Shown in pieces: positions 1 through 5,856 of a DNA stretch of 10,273 nucleotides. The notes below the pieces were generated by a model. That model saw only the letters and a list, made by a program, of their open reading frames with translations. It was not told the origin of the DNA and did no database searches. The stretch's first letter is position 1, and every line of letters begins with the position of its first letter. The stretch covers positions 1 to 10,273 of the forward strand of contig CAZAAT010000074.1 of assembly GCA_964483175.1 (NCBI GenBank), in the 5' to 3' direction. Made by a program: the position numbers and the translations under genes. The DNA comes from JAAYHC01 sp964483175 (lineage in GTDB: Bacteria > Bacillota > UBA5301).

Positions 1-43
1 TAATATATAGTTCATCTCCAAGACACCAATCGCATCTTTCCAT
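1..43 (-). CDS. tag: DNA-3-methyladenine glycosylase I, N-terminus only (cut by window edge)
   Basis: An ATG at 43-41 opens a minus-strand frame that runs off the left edge. The 14 visible residues read MERCDWCLGDELYI. This closely resembles the start of DNA-3-methyladenine glycosylase I (Tag), which begins M-E-R-C-x-W and whose Cys4 is a zinc ligand. Tag removes 3-methyladenine from alkylated DNA as the first step of base excision repair. The start lies 27 bases downstream of the TetR stop, preceded by a G-rich GGCGGG stretch that could serve as a weak ribosome binding site, so it may be co-transcribed with the regulator. The call rests on 14 residues only; the other zinc ligands and the catalytic Glu lie outside the window. 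Confidence 0.5.
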   Translation of the reverse strand, partial: MERCDWCLGDELYI

Positions 44-70
44 TTTACGCCCGCCAAATTGATCAGTTTA

Positions 71-658
71 TTATTCGCCTTCAAGTCCCATTATGAAAAG
101 TTCGATCAGCTCATCCGGCGCAGCAACCAGTAACTCTGATTGCTCGACAGGATCCTCAGCAAAGACGGCACGGCTTACAATCGCCTCAACTGCGCCAAAG
201 AGAGCCAACCCGACAATCTCCGTATTACAGGGTCGAATCTCCCCATTGGCTATGGCTTCATCCAACAGTCTCTGGATGAACTTAGGTATACCCTGCACAA
301 ACTGTGTGATCCCTGGGAACTGGTTTCCGCTAGGGGTCCGGCACTCCCGAACTAAGATTTGGCCGACCGCGGGATTTTTGGCTACCTCAACGAAATGCAT
401 CCGCAAAAGTTTTTTAAGCTTAGCCAAAACCGGCATATCTTGTTCAGCCAGGGAATCATAATAGGCTTTGCGCTTACGCAGTTCTTCGAGAAAGATGTGC
501 TCGAGGATCTCCTCTTTTTGGCGAAAGTAATTGTAAACCGTTCCAACCGCTACGCCGGCTTCTTTGGCGATCTTATCGGTTGTAGCAGCATAAAAACCTA
601 GTTCTGACATAACTTTAATTGCTGCCAGCCGGATCAGTTCTTTCTTATCCTGAATCAT
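71..658 (-). CDS. TetR/AcrR family transcriptional regulator
   Basis: A 195-residue protein of normal TetR length. Residues about 8-50 form the DNA-binding helix-turn-helix domain, ending in the family signature TTDKIAKEAGVAVGTVYNYF followed by a K-E-E segment. The remainder is the all-helical ligand-binding and dimerisation half, which shows no signature that names a ligand. The frame is open further upstream to 748, but the ATG at 658-656 is chosen because GAGAGGG precedes it at the right distance and because a consensus promoter (704-733) lies inside the longer frame. The gene is divergent from the octaheme cytochrome gene, whose start region carries a palindrome with the size and position of a TetR operator. 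The inference is that this protein represses the cytochrome. One matching half-site beside its own -10 box suggests weak autoregulation. Confidence 0.9.
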   Translation of the reverse strand: MIQDKKELIRLAAIKVMSELGFYAATTDKIAKEAGVAVGTVYNYFRQKEEILEHIFLEELRKRKAYYDSLAEQDMPVLAKLKKLLRMHFVEVAKNPAVGQILVRECRTPSGNQFPGITQFVQGIPKFIQRLLDEAIANGEIRPCNTEIVGLALFGAVEAIVSRAVFAEDPVEQSELLVAAPDELIELFIMGLEGE

Positions 659-703
659 CTTTACCCTCTCTTTTACATCTGAGCGATACCTCATTTTTCT
701 GTC

Positions 704-733
704 ATTATACTCATTAATAATTATCCCTGTCAA
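704..733 (-). promoter_or_regulatory. Promoter of the tetR gene
   Basis: On the minus strand, TTGACA (733-728) and TATAAT (709-704) are both perfect consensus hexamers, separated by 18 bases. The predicted start of transcription is near 697, giving a leader of about 40 bases to the ATG at 658. The sequence ACTCATTAAT at 709-718 (plus strand) matches nine of ten bases of the right arm of the palindrome at 790-809, so one regulator half-site may abut this -10 box. Confidence 0.8.
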
Positions 734-760
734 GTATATGTTGCCCAATCCAAATAGCTA

Positions 761-789
761 TTGACACTGTTGGATGGATATGGTATTAA
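761..789 (+). promoter_or_regulatory. Promoter of the octaheme cytochrome gene
   Basis: TTGACA at 761-766 and TATTAA at 784-789 are separated by exactly 17 bases, close to the vegetative sigma-factor consensus. Transcription should start near 796, inside the palindrome at 790-809. The leader then carries GGAGGT at 815-820, eight bases before the ATG at 829. Confidence 0.8.
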
Positions 790-809
790 ATGAGTGAGTA
801 CTCATTCAT
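790..809 (+). promoter_or_regulatory. Probable TetR operator (20-bp palindrome)
   Basis: ATGAGTGAGT at 790-799 is followed directly by ACTCATTCAT at 800-809. The two arms are inverted copies with one mismatch in ten. The site starts immediately after the -10 hexamer and covers the predicted transcription start, the classical place for steric repression. Length, symmetry and the adjacent divergent TetR gene all fit an operator for that regulator. Binding itself is inferred. Confidence 0.75.
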
Positions 810-828
810 TGTCCGGAGGTGTTGTCTA

Positions 829-1989
829 ATGTCAAAAAGTCGGATAAACTCTCTTCTGGTCACCATCTTAGTCCTGTTGCTCTGTCAGACCGTTTCAGCC
901 GAGTGTCTAGACTGCCATACAGGCGTCGCGGCTAACTGGGAGAAAAGTACTATGTCTGACGATCTGAAGTGTAACGACTGTCATGGCAGCCAGCATGACA
1001 GCGCGGAAAATGCCAATTTAGTGCAGAGAGCTACCCCTGCTGTGTGTGCAAATTGTCATGCTGAACAAGTGGATCAATTTGCCAGCGGCAAACATGCCCT
1101 AGGTTTCGACGCCCTGGAGGTTGTCCCCAACTACAAAGCCATCCCCGCTGTAGCTGGTGAATCCGGCTGTGAAGGCTGTCATAAAGTCGGGTACAACTGG
1201 CCAGATGGCTCAAAAGGCAGTTGTGATTCCTGTCATCCCCGACATACCTTCTCCGTTGCGGAGGCTCTTGAACCCGCTGCCTGTGGTAATTGTCACTCCG
1301 GCGACCATCCCCAATATGATCTATATGAAAACTCTAAACACGGTAAATTCTACGGTATCAGCAGCGATGCCGAACGTTATCCTACTTGCCAAAGCTGCCA
1401 CATGCCAAATGGAGATCATCAGGCCATCACTGCCTGGGGATTTATCGGTTATCGCCCGGCTTTCGAAGGTGAGGATCCCGAAGAACGCGCAGTATTAGAA
1501 AAAGTAAAGCAAGCCATTACCGAGATTGGCCCGGCCAAGGCTCCGGGGGTCTACCGTACCAGCTATGCCGAGTGGGCAACTGAGCGCGAGAAAATGATTG
1601 ACACCTGTACCGAATGTCACAGCCGTTCCTTTGCTGAACGACGTCTAGTTTTGGGAGATCAGATGGTCATCGAAAGCAGCAAAGTCTTTGTTAAGCTTTA
1701 TGATTTGGCTAACCAGATGCACGAAGAAGGCTTAATTGATGAAATGACCAAAAACTCCATGATGAGAGAGGCCTTAGCCCACCGCTTTAGTGCTTATATG
1801 GGCACCTTCCACGGAGCGCACGAAGCAGCTTGGGACGAAGGATACTTAGCTCTCAGTGATGATCTCATCCATGCCAGGGATACAATGATCGAACAGAAAA
1901 AGCTGAGCATGATTAAAGACAAGATGGGCAAGCAGTTCCTACTTAGCACCGGAGCAGCCATTCTAGCGATCTTTGGGCTCAGTAATTAG
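829..1989 (+). CDS. Secreted octaheme cytochrome c, HAO-like
   Basis: A 386-residue protein with eight CXXCH heme c motifs at residues 26-30, 48-52, 73-77, 114-118, 132-136, 152-156, 187-191 and 260-264. Residues 1-24 are a Sec signal peptide (basic start, hydrophobic core, VSA before the cleavage site), so heme attachment and function are outside the membrane. Seven closely packed motifs followed by an isolated eighth, with SKHGKFYG and CQSCHMPNGDH before the seventh, resemble the hydroxylamine oxidoreductase/octaheme nitrite reductase superfamily. Oxidative HAO carries a Tyr after heme 8 that crosslinks to the active-site heme. None is seen in the equivalent stretch CHSRSFAERRLVLGDQM, which favours a reductive role on nitrite, hydroxylamine or a related compound. 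Residues about 370-384 form a short hydrophobic tail that might tether the protein. The ATG at 829 is chosen for GGAGGT at 815; the frame is open from 790, but that start overlaps the promoter and operator. No redox partner or heme-assembly gene is adjacent. Confidence 0.8.
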   Translation: MSKSRINSLLVTILVLLLCQTVSAECLDCHTGVAANWEKSTMSDDLKCNDCHGSQHDSAENANLVQRATPAVCANCHAEQVDQFASGKHALGFDALEVVPNYKAIPAVAGESGCEGCHKVGYNWPDGSKGSCDSCHPRHTFSVAEALEPAACGNCHSGDHPQYDLYENSKHGKFYGISSDAERYPTCQSCHMPNGDHQAITAWGFIGYRPAFEGEDPEERAVLEKVKQAITEIGPAKAPGVYRTSYAEWATEREKMIDTCTECHSRSFAERRLVLGDQMVIESSKVFVKLYDLANQMHEEGLIDEMTKNSMMREALAHRFSAYMGTFHGAHEAAWDEGYLALSDDLIHARDTMIEQKKLSMIKDKMGKQFLLSTGAAILAIFGLSN

Positions 1990-1998
1990 GAGCTAATT

Positions 1999-2026
1999 GG
2001 GGCCGGCACCACACCGTGTCGGCCTC
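1999..2026. terminator. Stem-loop between convergent genes
   Basis: An 11-bp stem (1999-2009 with 2016-2026, containing two G-U type pairs) closes a six-base loop. It sits just after the cytochrome stop and just after the hemerythrin stop on the other strand, so it could end transcription from both sides. No T-tract follows on either strand, so intrinsic termination is uncertain. Confidence 0.4.
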
Positions 2027-2032
2027 AAACCT

Positions 2033-2599
2033 TCACCATCCATCCCGTGGCGTAAACGGACAATACCCGACTTTGTCTCCCTCGCGCTTAATCTCATCCC
2101 AATCCGCAGCATCAGGGATATTCTTTAAGGCCGCCGGGTAAAGGATATTGTTTTCCTTGTCGATGTGCGCCCGCAGGGTGGACACAATGGCTTGGCTAAG
2201 ATAATCCAATTTTTCTTTAAAGCCAGCTGTATCCATAGTCTCTGCCTGATTTGCCAGCTCCAGTAGTTCCTGTTTGTGTTTTCGCAACTCATCGTGTTCC
2301 ATCCGCATTACCATCGGCGGTCCGGAGATCCCAATCCGCTCCAGCCGCGGAAACAATGCGTCCTCTTCGCGCTTATGGTGATTTTCGCCCGAGACCAGAT
2401 TCTGGGCAACCTCGCGTAATGCTGAGATCTTTTCAGGATGAACACTGGTATCGTCAGATCTTTGAAAGTCTTCATTTAACTGTTCGAGTTTTTCTAAAAA
2501 ACGCAACATCTGGTCATGCTCTGCCATCAGTACAACAAGCGGATGATCTAGCGATAGCTCGGCTTTTAGGTCTTTAGCTAATTCCCTAAGTTGATTCAT
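2033..2599 (-). CDS. Hemerythrin-like (HHE domain) protein
   Basis: A 188-residue cytoplasmic helical protein with the hemerythrin-type di-iron ligand pattern. His28 is in EHDQML, His74/His75 with Glu79 in HHKREEDALFP, His102 in MEHDELRKH, and His145 with Glu149 in HIDKENNILYP. Such proteins bind O2 or NO, or handle iron and peroxide, at a non-heme di-iron centre. In anaerobes they are commonly linked to oxygen or nitric oxide stress. There is no signal peptide or fused signalling domain, so it acts alone or with an unseen partner. The start is ambiguous: a GTG at 2608 is in frame three codons earlier, and neither has a strong ribosome binding site (a GGGAGAG lies too far upstream). It follows the reductase gene on the same strand after about 80 bases and could be co-transcribed with it. 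Confidence 0.88.
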   Translation of the reverse strand: MNQLRELAKDLKAELSLDHPLVVLMAEHDQMLRFLEKLEQLNEDFQRSDDTSVHPEKISALREVAQNLVSGENHHKREEDALFPRLERIGISGPPMVMRMEHDELRKHKQELLELANQAETMDTAGFKEKLDYLSQAIVSTLRAHIDKENNILYPAALKNIPDAADWDEIKREGDKVGYCPFTPRDGW

Positions 2600-2687
2600 A
2601 CTTCTCACGCCCCAACCGTTATTTCTCTCCCATATAGTTGGCGCTCTTTACCATAAAAATACGTATGAATCTCTCAGCCGCGGACCC

Positions 2688-3611
2688 TTAAATCGCGTAC
2701 TCACTTTCCACCCTTTTAATCCGATCATACAACTCCTTATTTACAGGTGTGGCGACACCATGTTTTTGCCCCAACTCCAATACCGTACCGGCAAACAGGT
2801 CGACTTCACTGTACCGCTTAGCTTCGACATCCTGACGCATTGAGGGTTTGCCTTCCGGGCTCAACTTTGCTAACACAGCTAACCAATACCTCAAATCCTC
2901 TTCGGTCAGGTTAATGCCTTCCTTCTCCGAGAGCACAATAACCTCACGCATTGCGGCAATCATAATCTCCCTCGGACGACCCTCTCGTTGGATATCTCCA
3001 TAGTTTTCACCGTATACTGCAACCGTCTGGTTGACCCCCACGTTCAGCATAAACTTGCCCCACAGGCGCTTGTACATATCTGTTTCGATCTCATAAGGAA
3101 AGTCGGTACTATCGAAAAACTCGGCCACCCTACGCACCCTCGCTGAGATAACACCCGGCTCCCGCTCCCCGAAACAAAGCATGCCCATGTTATGATAAGT
3201 AAGCTGGTTTCCTACCTTAACCGCATCCATCCCTTGAGCAACACAGTACAAGACTTTGCCCATCCCATAAGCCTCACCGATACTCGCTTCACTAGTAATT
3301 CCATTGAGCGCAGACATGATAATTGTATTAGGTCCGACCTGATTTTTGACCGCCCGGATAGCATCAGCTAAACCCTGATACTTCACGGTAAAAATGAGTA
3401 AATCAGCAGGAGCGGTCGGATCTTCAGGCGAAACATAGTTGAAATTGCACCGTTCGTCGTTGCAGTACACGCCTTCTTTTTGATAGCGAGCAATTCGGTC
3501 TTGATCGGCGATGATTCGCAAATTTTCCGGGGGCATCCGCTTCGAGAGATGATGTCCGAATAGGATGCCTAGGGCTCCAAGGCCAATTATTGATACCGTA
3601 TTGATTTTCAT
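2688..3611 (-). CDS. Ketopantoate reductase family (PanE/ApbA) oxidoreductase
   Basis: A 307-residue protein of the usual length for 2-dehydropantoate 2-reductase, which makes pantoate from ketopantoate with NADPH on the way to pantothenate and CoA. The Rossmann motif GLGALG is at residues 10-15. The family's lysine and asparagine appear as Lys77 in TVKYQ and Asn103 in ALNGI. Lys186 and Asn190 in LWGKFMLN and Ser257/Glu269 in KPSMRQD...YSEVD match the positions of the catalytic and substrate-binding residues of E. coli PanE. No other pantothenate gene is nearby, and bacteria often carry several paralogues acting on other 2-oxo acids, so the substrate is not certain. The ATG at 3611 is preceded by GGAGGG ten bases upstream. 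It is divergent from the FMN reductase gene. Confidence 0.85.
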   Translation of the reverse strand: MKINTVSIIGLGALGILFGHHLSKRMPPENLRIIADQDRIARYQKEGVYCNDERCNFNYVSPEDPTAPADLLIFTVKYQGLADAIRAVKNQVGPNTIIMSALNGITSEASIGEAYGMGKVLYCVAQGMDAVKVGNQLTYHNMGMLCFGEREPGVISARVRRVAEFFDSTDFPYEIETDMYKRLWGKFMLNVGVNQTVAVYGENYGDIQREGRPREIMIAAMREVIVLSEKEGINLTEEDLRYWLAVLAKLSPEGKPSMRQDVEAKRYSEVDLFAGTVLELGQKHGVATPVNKELYDRIKRVESEYAI

Positions 3612-3718
3612 ATAACTAGTCCCTCCGTGAAATAATCAATTGTACAATACTCCGTATTTCATTGGTAGTCCTTTGACTTCGAACGTTAGAATCCAACTCA
3701 TCAGAGAGGAGCATGATG

Positions 3719-4276
3719 ATGAATAGTGAGATTAAAATTGTTGGCATCGCTGGGAGCCTGCGCCGTGGATCATACAATAAAGCAGCCATAAGGGCCGCCT
3801 CGGATCTACTACCTACCGGGGCAAGCCTTGAAATTCTTGACCTTGCCGCCCTGCCTTTTTTCGATGAAGACCTCGAAGCCACTGGTCCTGTGCCCGCAGT
3901 TGAAAGCTTTAAAAGCAAGCTCGCTGAAGCAGATGCACTGTTAATCGCAACTCCGGAGTATAACTTTTCACTGCCCCCAGCGTTAAAAAATGCTCTCGAC
4001 TGGGCTTCTCGGGGCCAGCAAACACCTCTGGCCGGCAAGCCGGTAGCCATCATGAGCGCTTCGATCGGCAGGCTTGGGGGGGCTCGTGTACAATATCATC
4101 TCCGGCAAGTCTGTGTAGCCCTGAAACTGCAAGCGCTAACTTCACCGGAGGTCTTTATCGCCGAAGCCCACGAAAAATTCGATGCCGAAGGCAGGCTCAC
4201 CGATGAGCGCACCAAAAACTCGATTAAAAAGTTGCTCCAAGCATTAGTAGACCAGACCAGAAAAATGAAACAGTAA
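3719..4276 (+). CDS. NADPH-dependent FMN reductase family flavoprotein
   Basis: A 185-residue flavodoxin-like protein. The FMN phosphate-binding loop GSLRRGSYN is at residues 12-20, and the second family signature PEYNFSLPPALKNALDW at 79-95 contacts the flavin ring. Members of this family (ChrR, YieF, AzoR-like and SsuE-like enzymes) use NAD(P)H to reduce flavin, quinones, azo dyes or chromate, often by two electrons to avoid radicals. The sequence does not reveal the natural acceptor. Three ATG codons stand in tandem at 3713, 3716 and 3719. The third is chosen because AGGAG at 3707-3711 lies seven bases before it and only one base before the first. It converges on the isochorismatase-like gene with 12 bases between the stops. 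Confidence 0.88.
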   Translation: MNSEIKIVGIAGSLRRGSYNKAAIRAASDLLPTGASLEILDLAALPFFDEDLEATGPVPAVESFKSKLAEADALLIATPEYNFSLPPALKNALDWASRGQQTPLAGKPVAIMSASIGRLGGARVQYHLRQVCVALKLQALTSPEVFIAEAHEKFDAEGRLTDERTKNSIKKLLQALVDQTRKMKQ

Positions 4277-4288
4277 AACGAGTAACCT

Positions 4289-4831
4289 TTATTTTACGAG
4301 CTTTGAAATGGCCCGGAAAGTATCGGTCCCCGCTCTGCGCGTCAATTCAAAGAGGATCGCCTCCGCCGAGCTCACAATTGCCCCCTCTTGTTGCGCCCGC
4401 AGAAGCGCGAGTTCTTTATCGGCATGGTTTCGTGATCCCACACAGTCATGAACCCAGATCGGTATATACCCCATGGCTGCAAGATCGATCACTGTTTGGA
4501 GGACACAGACATGTGCCTCCACACCACAGATGATGATGTTTTTGCGGTTCATCGCCCTGACCGCGTCCATCAGTGGTTCGGTCCCGCAACAACTAAAGGT
4601 GAGCTTTTCAAGCGGGGCAAAGTCGTCAATAACACCGGCCAGTTCAGCTATTGTCGGTCCCAGTCCCTTGGGATACTGTTCTGACACAACCATCGGAACA
4701 CCTAATATCTGCAGCCCCGAAAGGAGTATTTTGCTTTTCGCAATGAGCGTCTGGGCATCAGCAACGACCGGCAGCAGTTTTTCCTGATAATCGATGATCA
4801 AAGCACCTGTATTTTGGGGCAGAATCCGCAC
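4289..4831 (-). CDS. Isochorismatase-family cysteine hydrolase
   Basis: A 180-residue protein with the alpha/beta fold and catalytic triad of the isochorismatase superfamily: Asp14 in LIIDYQEK, Lys76 in LEKLTFS and Cys109 in GVEAHVCV. The EQYPKGLGPT segment is typical of the YcaC-like branch, whose physiological substrates are mostly unknown. True isochorismatases act in siderophore synthesis, and related members hydrolyse amides such as nicotinamide. No siderophore or NAD genes are near, so the substrate is left open. A TTG at 4837 is in frame, but GTG at 4831 is preferred because GGAGG (4845-4841) lies nine bases before it and only three before the TTG. The gene is divergent from the selenoprotein peroxiredoxin across about 150 bases; a matching promoter on its side is not clear. 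Confidence 0.86.
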   Translation of the reverse strand: MRILPQNTGALIIDYQEKLLPVVADAQTLIAKSKILLSGLQILGVPMVVSEQYPKGLGPTIAELAGVIDDFAPLEKLTFSCCGTEPLMDAVRAMNRKNIIICGVEAHVCVLQTVIDLAAMGYIPIWVHDCVGSRNHADKELALLRAQQEGAIVSSAEAILFELTRRAGTDTFRAISKLVK

Positions 4832-4914
4832 AGCCAATAACCTCCTTTTCTTGCTAGATTACCATAAATCAGACCCGAAAGGCCACCAATAAGAATCCCC
4901 TATCCAAATATAGC

Positions 4915-4943
4915 TTGCATTCTTTATTAGGAAATGTTACTAT
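4915..4943 (+). promoter_or_regulatory. Promoter of the peroxiredoxin gene
   Basis: TTGCAT at 4915-4920 and TACTAT at 4938-4943 are separated by 17 bases. Transcription would start near 4950, giving a leader of about 36 bases. Both hexamers deviate from consensus at one or two positions, but spacing and location are right. Confidence 0.6.
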
Positions 4944-4956
4944 TAGTTATGAAATT

Positions 4957-4972
4957 TTTGGTAAATACCAAA
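4957..4972 (+). promoter_or_regulatory. Perfect inverted repeat in the peroxiredoxin leader
   Basis: TTTGGTA (4957-4963) and TACCAAA (4966-4972) are exact inverted copies around two bases. The right arm touches the ribosome binding site AAAGGAGG (4970-4977). It lies about 7-23 bases downstream of the predicted transcription start. It could be an operator for a dimeric repressor, or form a 6-bp RNA hairpin that partly hides the ribosome binding site. It does not resemble a PerR box. Confidence 0.5.
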
Positions 4973-4985
4973 GGAGGAGTTGCCA

Positions 4986-5702
4986 GTGCCACAAGAGTTC
5001 GGCCCCGGGTGTCAAAGACCCACGATCGCAAAACCGTCGCCGATGAGTATGCCTAACCAAAATTCTGAGATGAAGGAAGTGAGAACTTCGATGATTAAAG
5101 TAGGTAAAGAGGCTCCGGATTTCACTGCCCCTGCGTATTACCAGGGAAAATTCGTCACGACCAGTTTGTCCGAGCACCGTGGTAAATGGGTATTAGTTTG
5201 CTTTTATCCTGGTGATTTTACCTTCGTCTGAGCGACTGAGATTTCAGCAGTTGCTGAAAAGTATGACGAGTTGAAATCTTTAGGTGTTGAAGTTCTCTCG
5301 GTCAGCGTCGACAGTGTCTACGTCCATAAGATGTGGAATGACCACGAGTTATCAAAGATGATCAACAAAGACATTCCATTTATGATGCTCTCTGACCAAG
5401 ACGGCAGCATTGGCAAAATGTACGGCATTTACGATGAGGACAGCGGGGTCGAGACCAGAGGTAGATTTATTATCGATCCCGATGGCATTGTTCAGGGATT
5501 CGAGGTACTGACTCCCCCTGTCGGCCGCAACGTCGCGGAGACAATCCGTCAGATCCAGGCATTCCAACTTGTTCGTAACTCAAAAGGCACCGAGGCTACT
5601 CCTTCAGGCTGGAAACCTGGTAAAAAGACGCTCAAACCCAACCCTGACCTTGTCGGTAATGTCTGGAAAGAATGGAAAGTAAGTGAGGCTTTCGAAGACT
5701 AA
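4986..5702 (+). CDS. Selenocysteine-containing peroxiredoxin (AhpC/Prx1 type), TGA read as Sec
   Basis: A 238-residue thioredoxin-fold peroxiredoxin that reduces H2O2 and organic peroxides in the cytoplasm. The active-site motif normally reads P-x-x-x-T-x-x-C; here it is YPGDFTFV-TGA-ATEI, with the TGA at 5229-5231 (residue 82) at the peroxidatic cysteine. The same frame continues without another stop through the rest of the fold: SVSVDSVYVHKMW, the Arg-containing RGRFIIDP at about 158-165 and GWKPG. The TGA is therefore best read as selenocysteine, and a SECIS-like hairpin follows it. The usual resolving cysteine before GWKPG is replaced by Thr205, so this looks like a one-Sec enzyme. Residues 1-36 precede the canonical MIKVGKEAPDF start and hold Cys9; another Cys is at 72. 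GTG at 4986 is preferred over TTG at 4980 because GGAGG (4973-4977) lies eight bases before it. An ATG at 5091 is possible but has only a weak ribosome binding site. Standard gene finders would split this gene in two. Confidence 0.9.
5232..5259 (+). promoter_or_regulatory. Bacterial SECIS-like element after the Sec codon
   Basis: Within the mRNA just after TGA, TTTCAGC (5242-5248) pairs perfectly with GCTGAAA (5253-5259), closing the four-base loop AGTT. The loop begins 18 bases after the TGA, with a G as its second base. Bacterial SECIS elements sit in this distance range (roughly 16-37 bases) and carry a conserved G at one of the first two loop positions to bind SelB. A competing pairing (5232-5238 with 5248-5254) is possible but puts the loop too close to the TGA. 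Confidence 0.7.
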
Positions 5703-5720
5703 ACGCAATTAACCGCACCA

Positions 5721-5744
5721 GCCCTCCGCTCGGAGGGCTTTTTT
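5721..5744 (+). terminator. Intrinsic terminator of the peroxiredoxin gene
   Basis: GCCCTCC (5721-5727) pairs perfectly with GGAGGGC (5732-5738) across a four-base loop and is followed by six T residues. It lies 18 bases after the stop codon, so the peroxiredoxin is a single-gene transcription unit. Confidence 0.93.
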
Positions 5745-5799
5745 GTTATTACCTCAATGAATGCAACGACTACCTGCCACTGTTTCTTCGGTATTTCAA

Positions 5800-5845
5800 G
5801 AAAAAATAAAAAGCCGGTCGCAGAGTAGATCAGTTCCCGACCGGC
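5800..5845 (-). terminator. Intrinsic terminator of the merR gene
   Basis: On the minus strand, GCCGGTCG (5845-5838) pairs with CGACCGGC (5820-5813) around a 17-base loop and is followed by a T-rich tract (5812-5800). It begins 11 bases after the TAG stop of the MerR gene. The stem is strong; the long loop is the only weak point. Confidence 0.8.
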
Positions 5846-5856
5846 CAAGTCTATTC

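Noticed and set aside
1999..2035. TGA stop of the hemerythrin gene followed by a strong hairpin, resembling a second Sec codon
   Set aside because: Read-through would add only about 17 residues with no family resemblance, the di-iron domain is already complete, and the hairpin is better explained as a stem-loop between convergent genes.
3639..3648. Palindrome ATTGTACAAT between the divergent reductase genes as an operator
   Set aside because: Ten bases of A/T-rich symmetry can arise by chance, and no convincing promoter could be placed around it on either strand.
4947..5177. Open frame on the minus strand across the peroxiredoxin start
   Set aside because: It overlaps the promoter, leader and N-terminus of the peroxiredoxin, has no ribosome binding site, and its product shows no recognisable domain.
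4986..5702. Peroxiredoxin as a pseudogene or two separate genes split by the TGA at 5229
   Set aside because: There is no frameshift or other stop, the stop falls exactly on the catalytic Cys codon, a SECIS-like hairpin follows, and promoter and terminator are intact.
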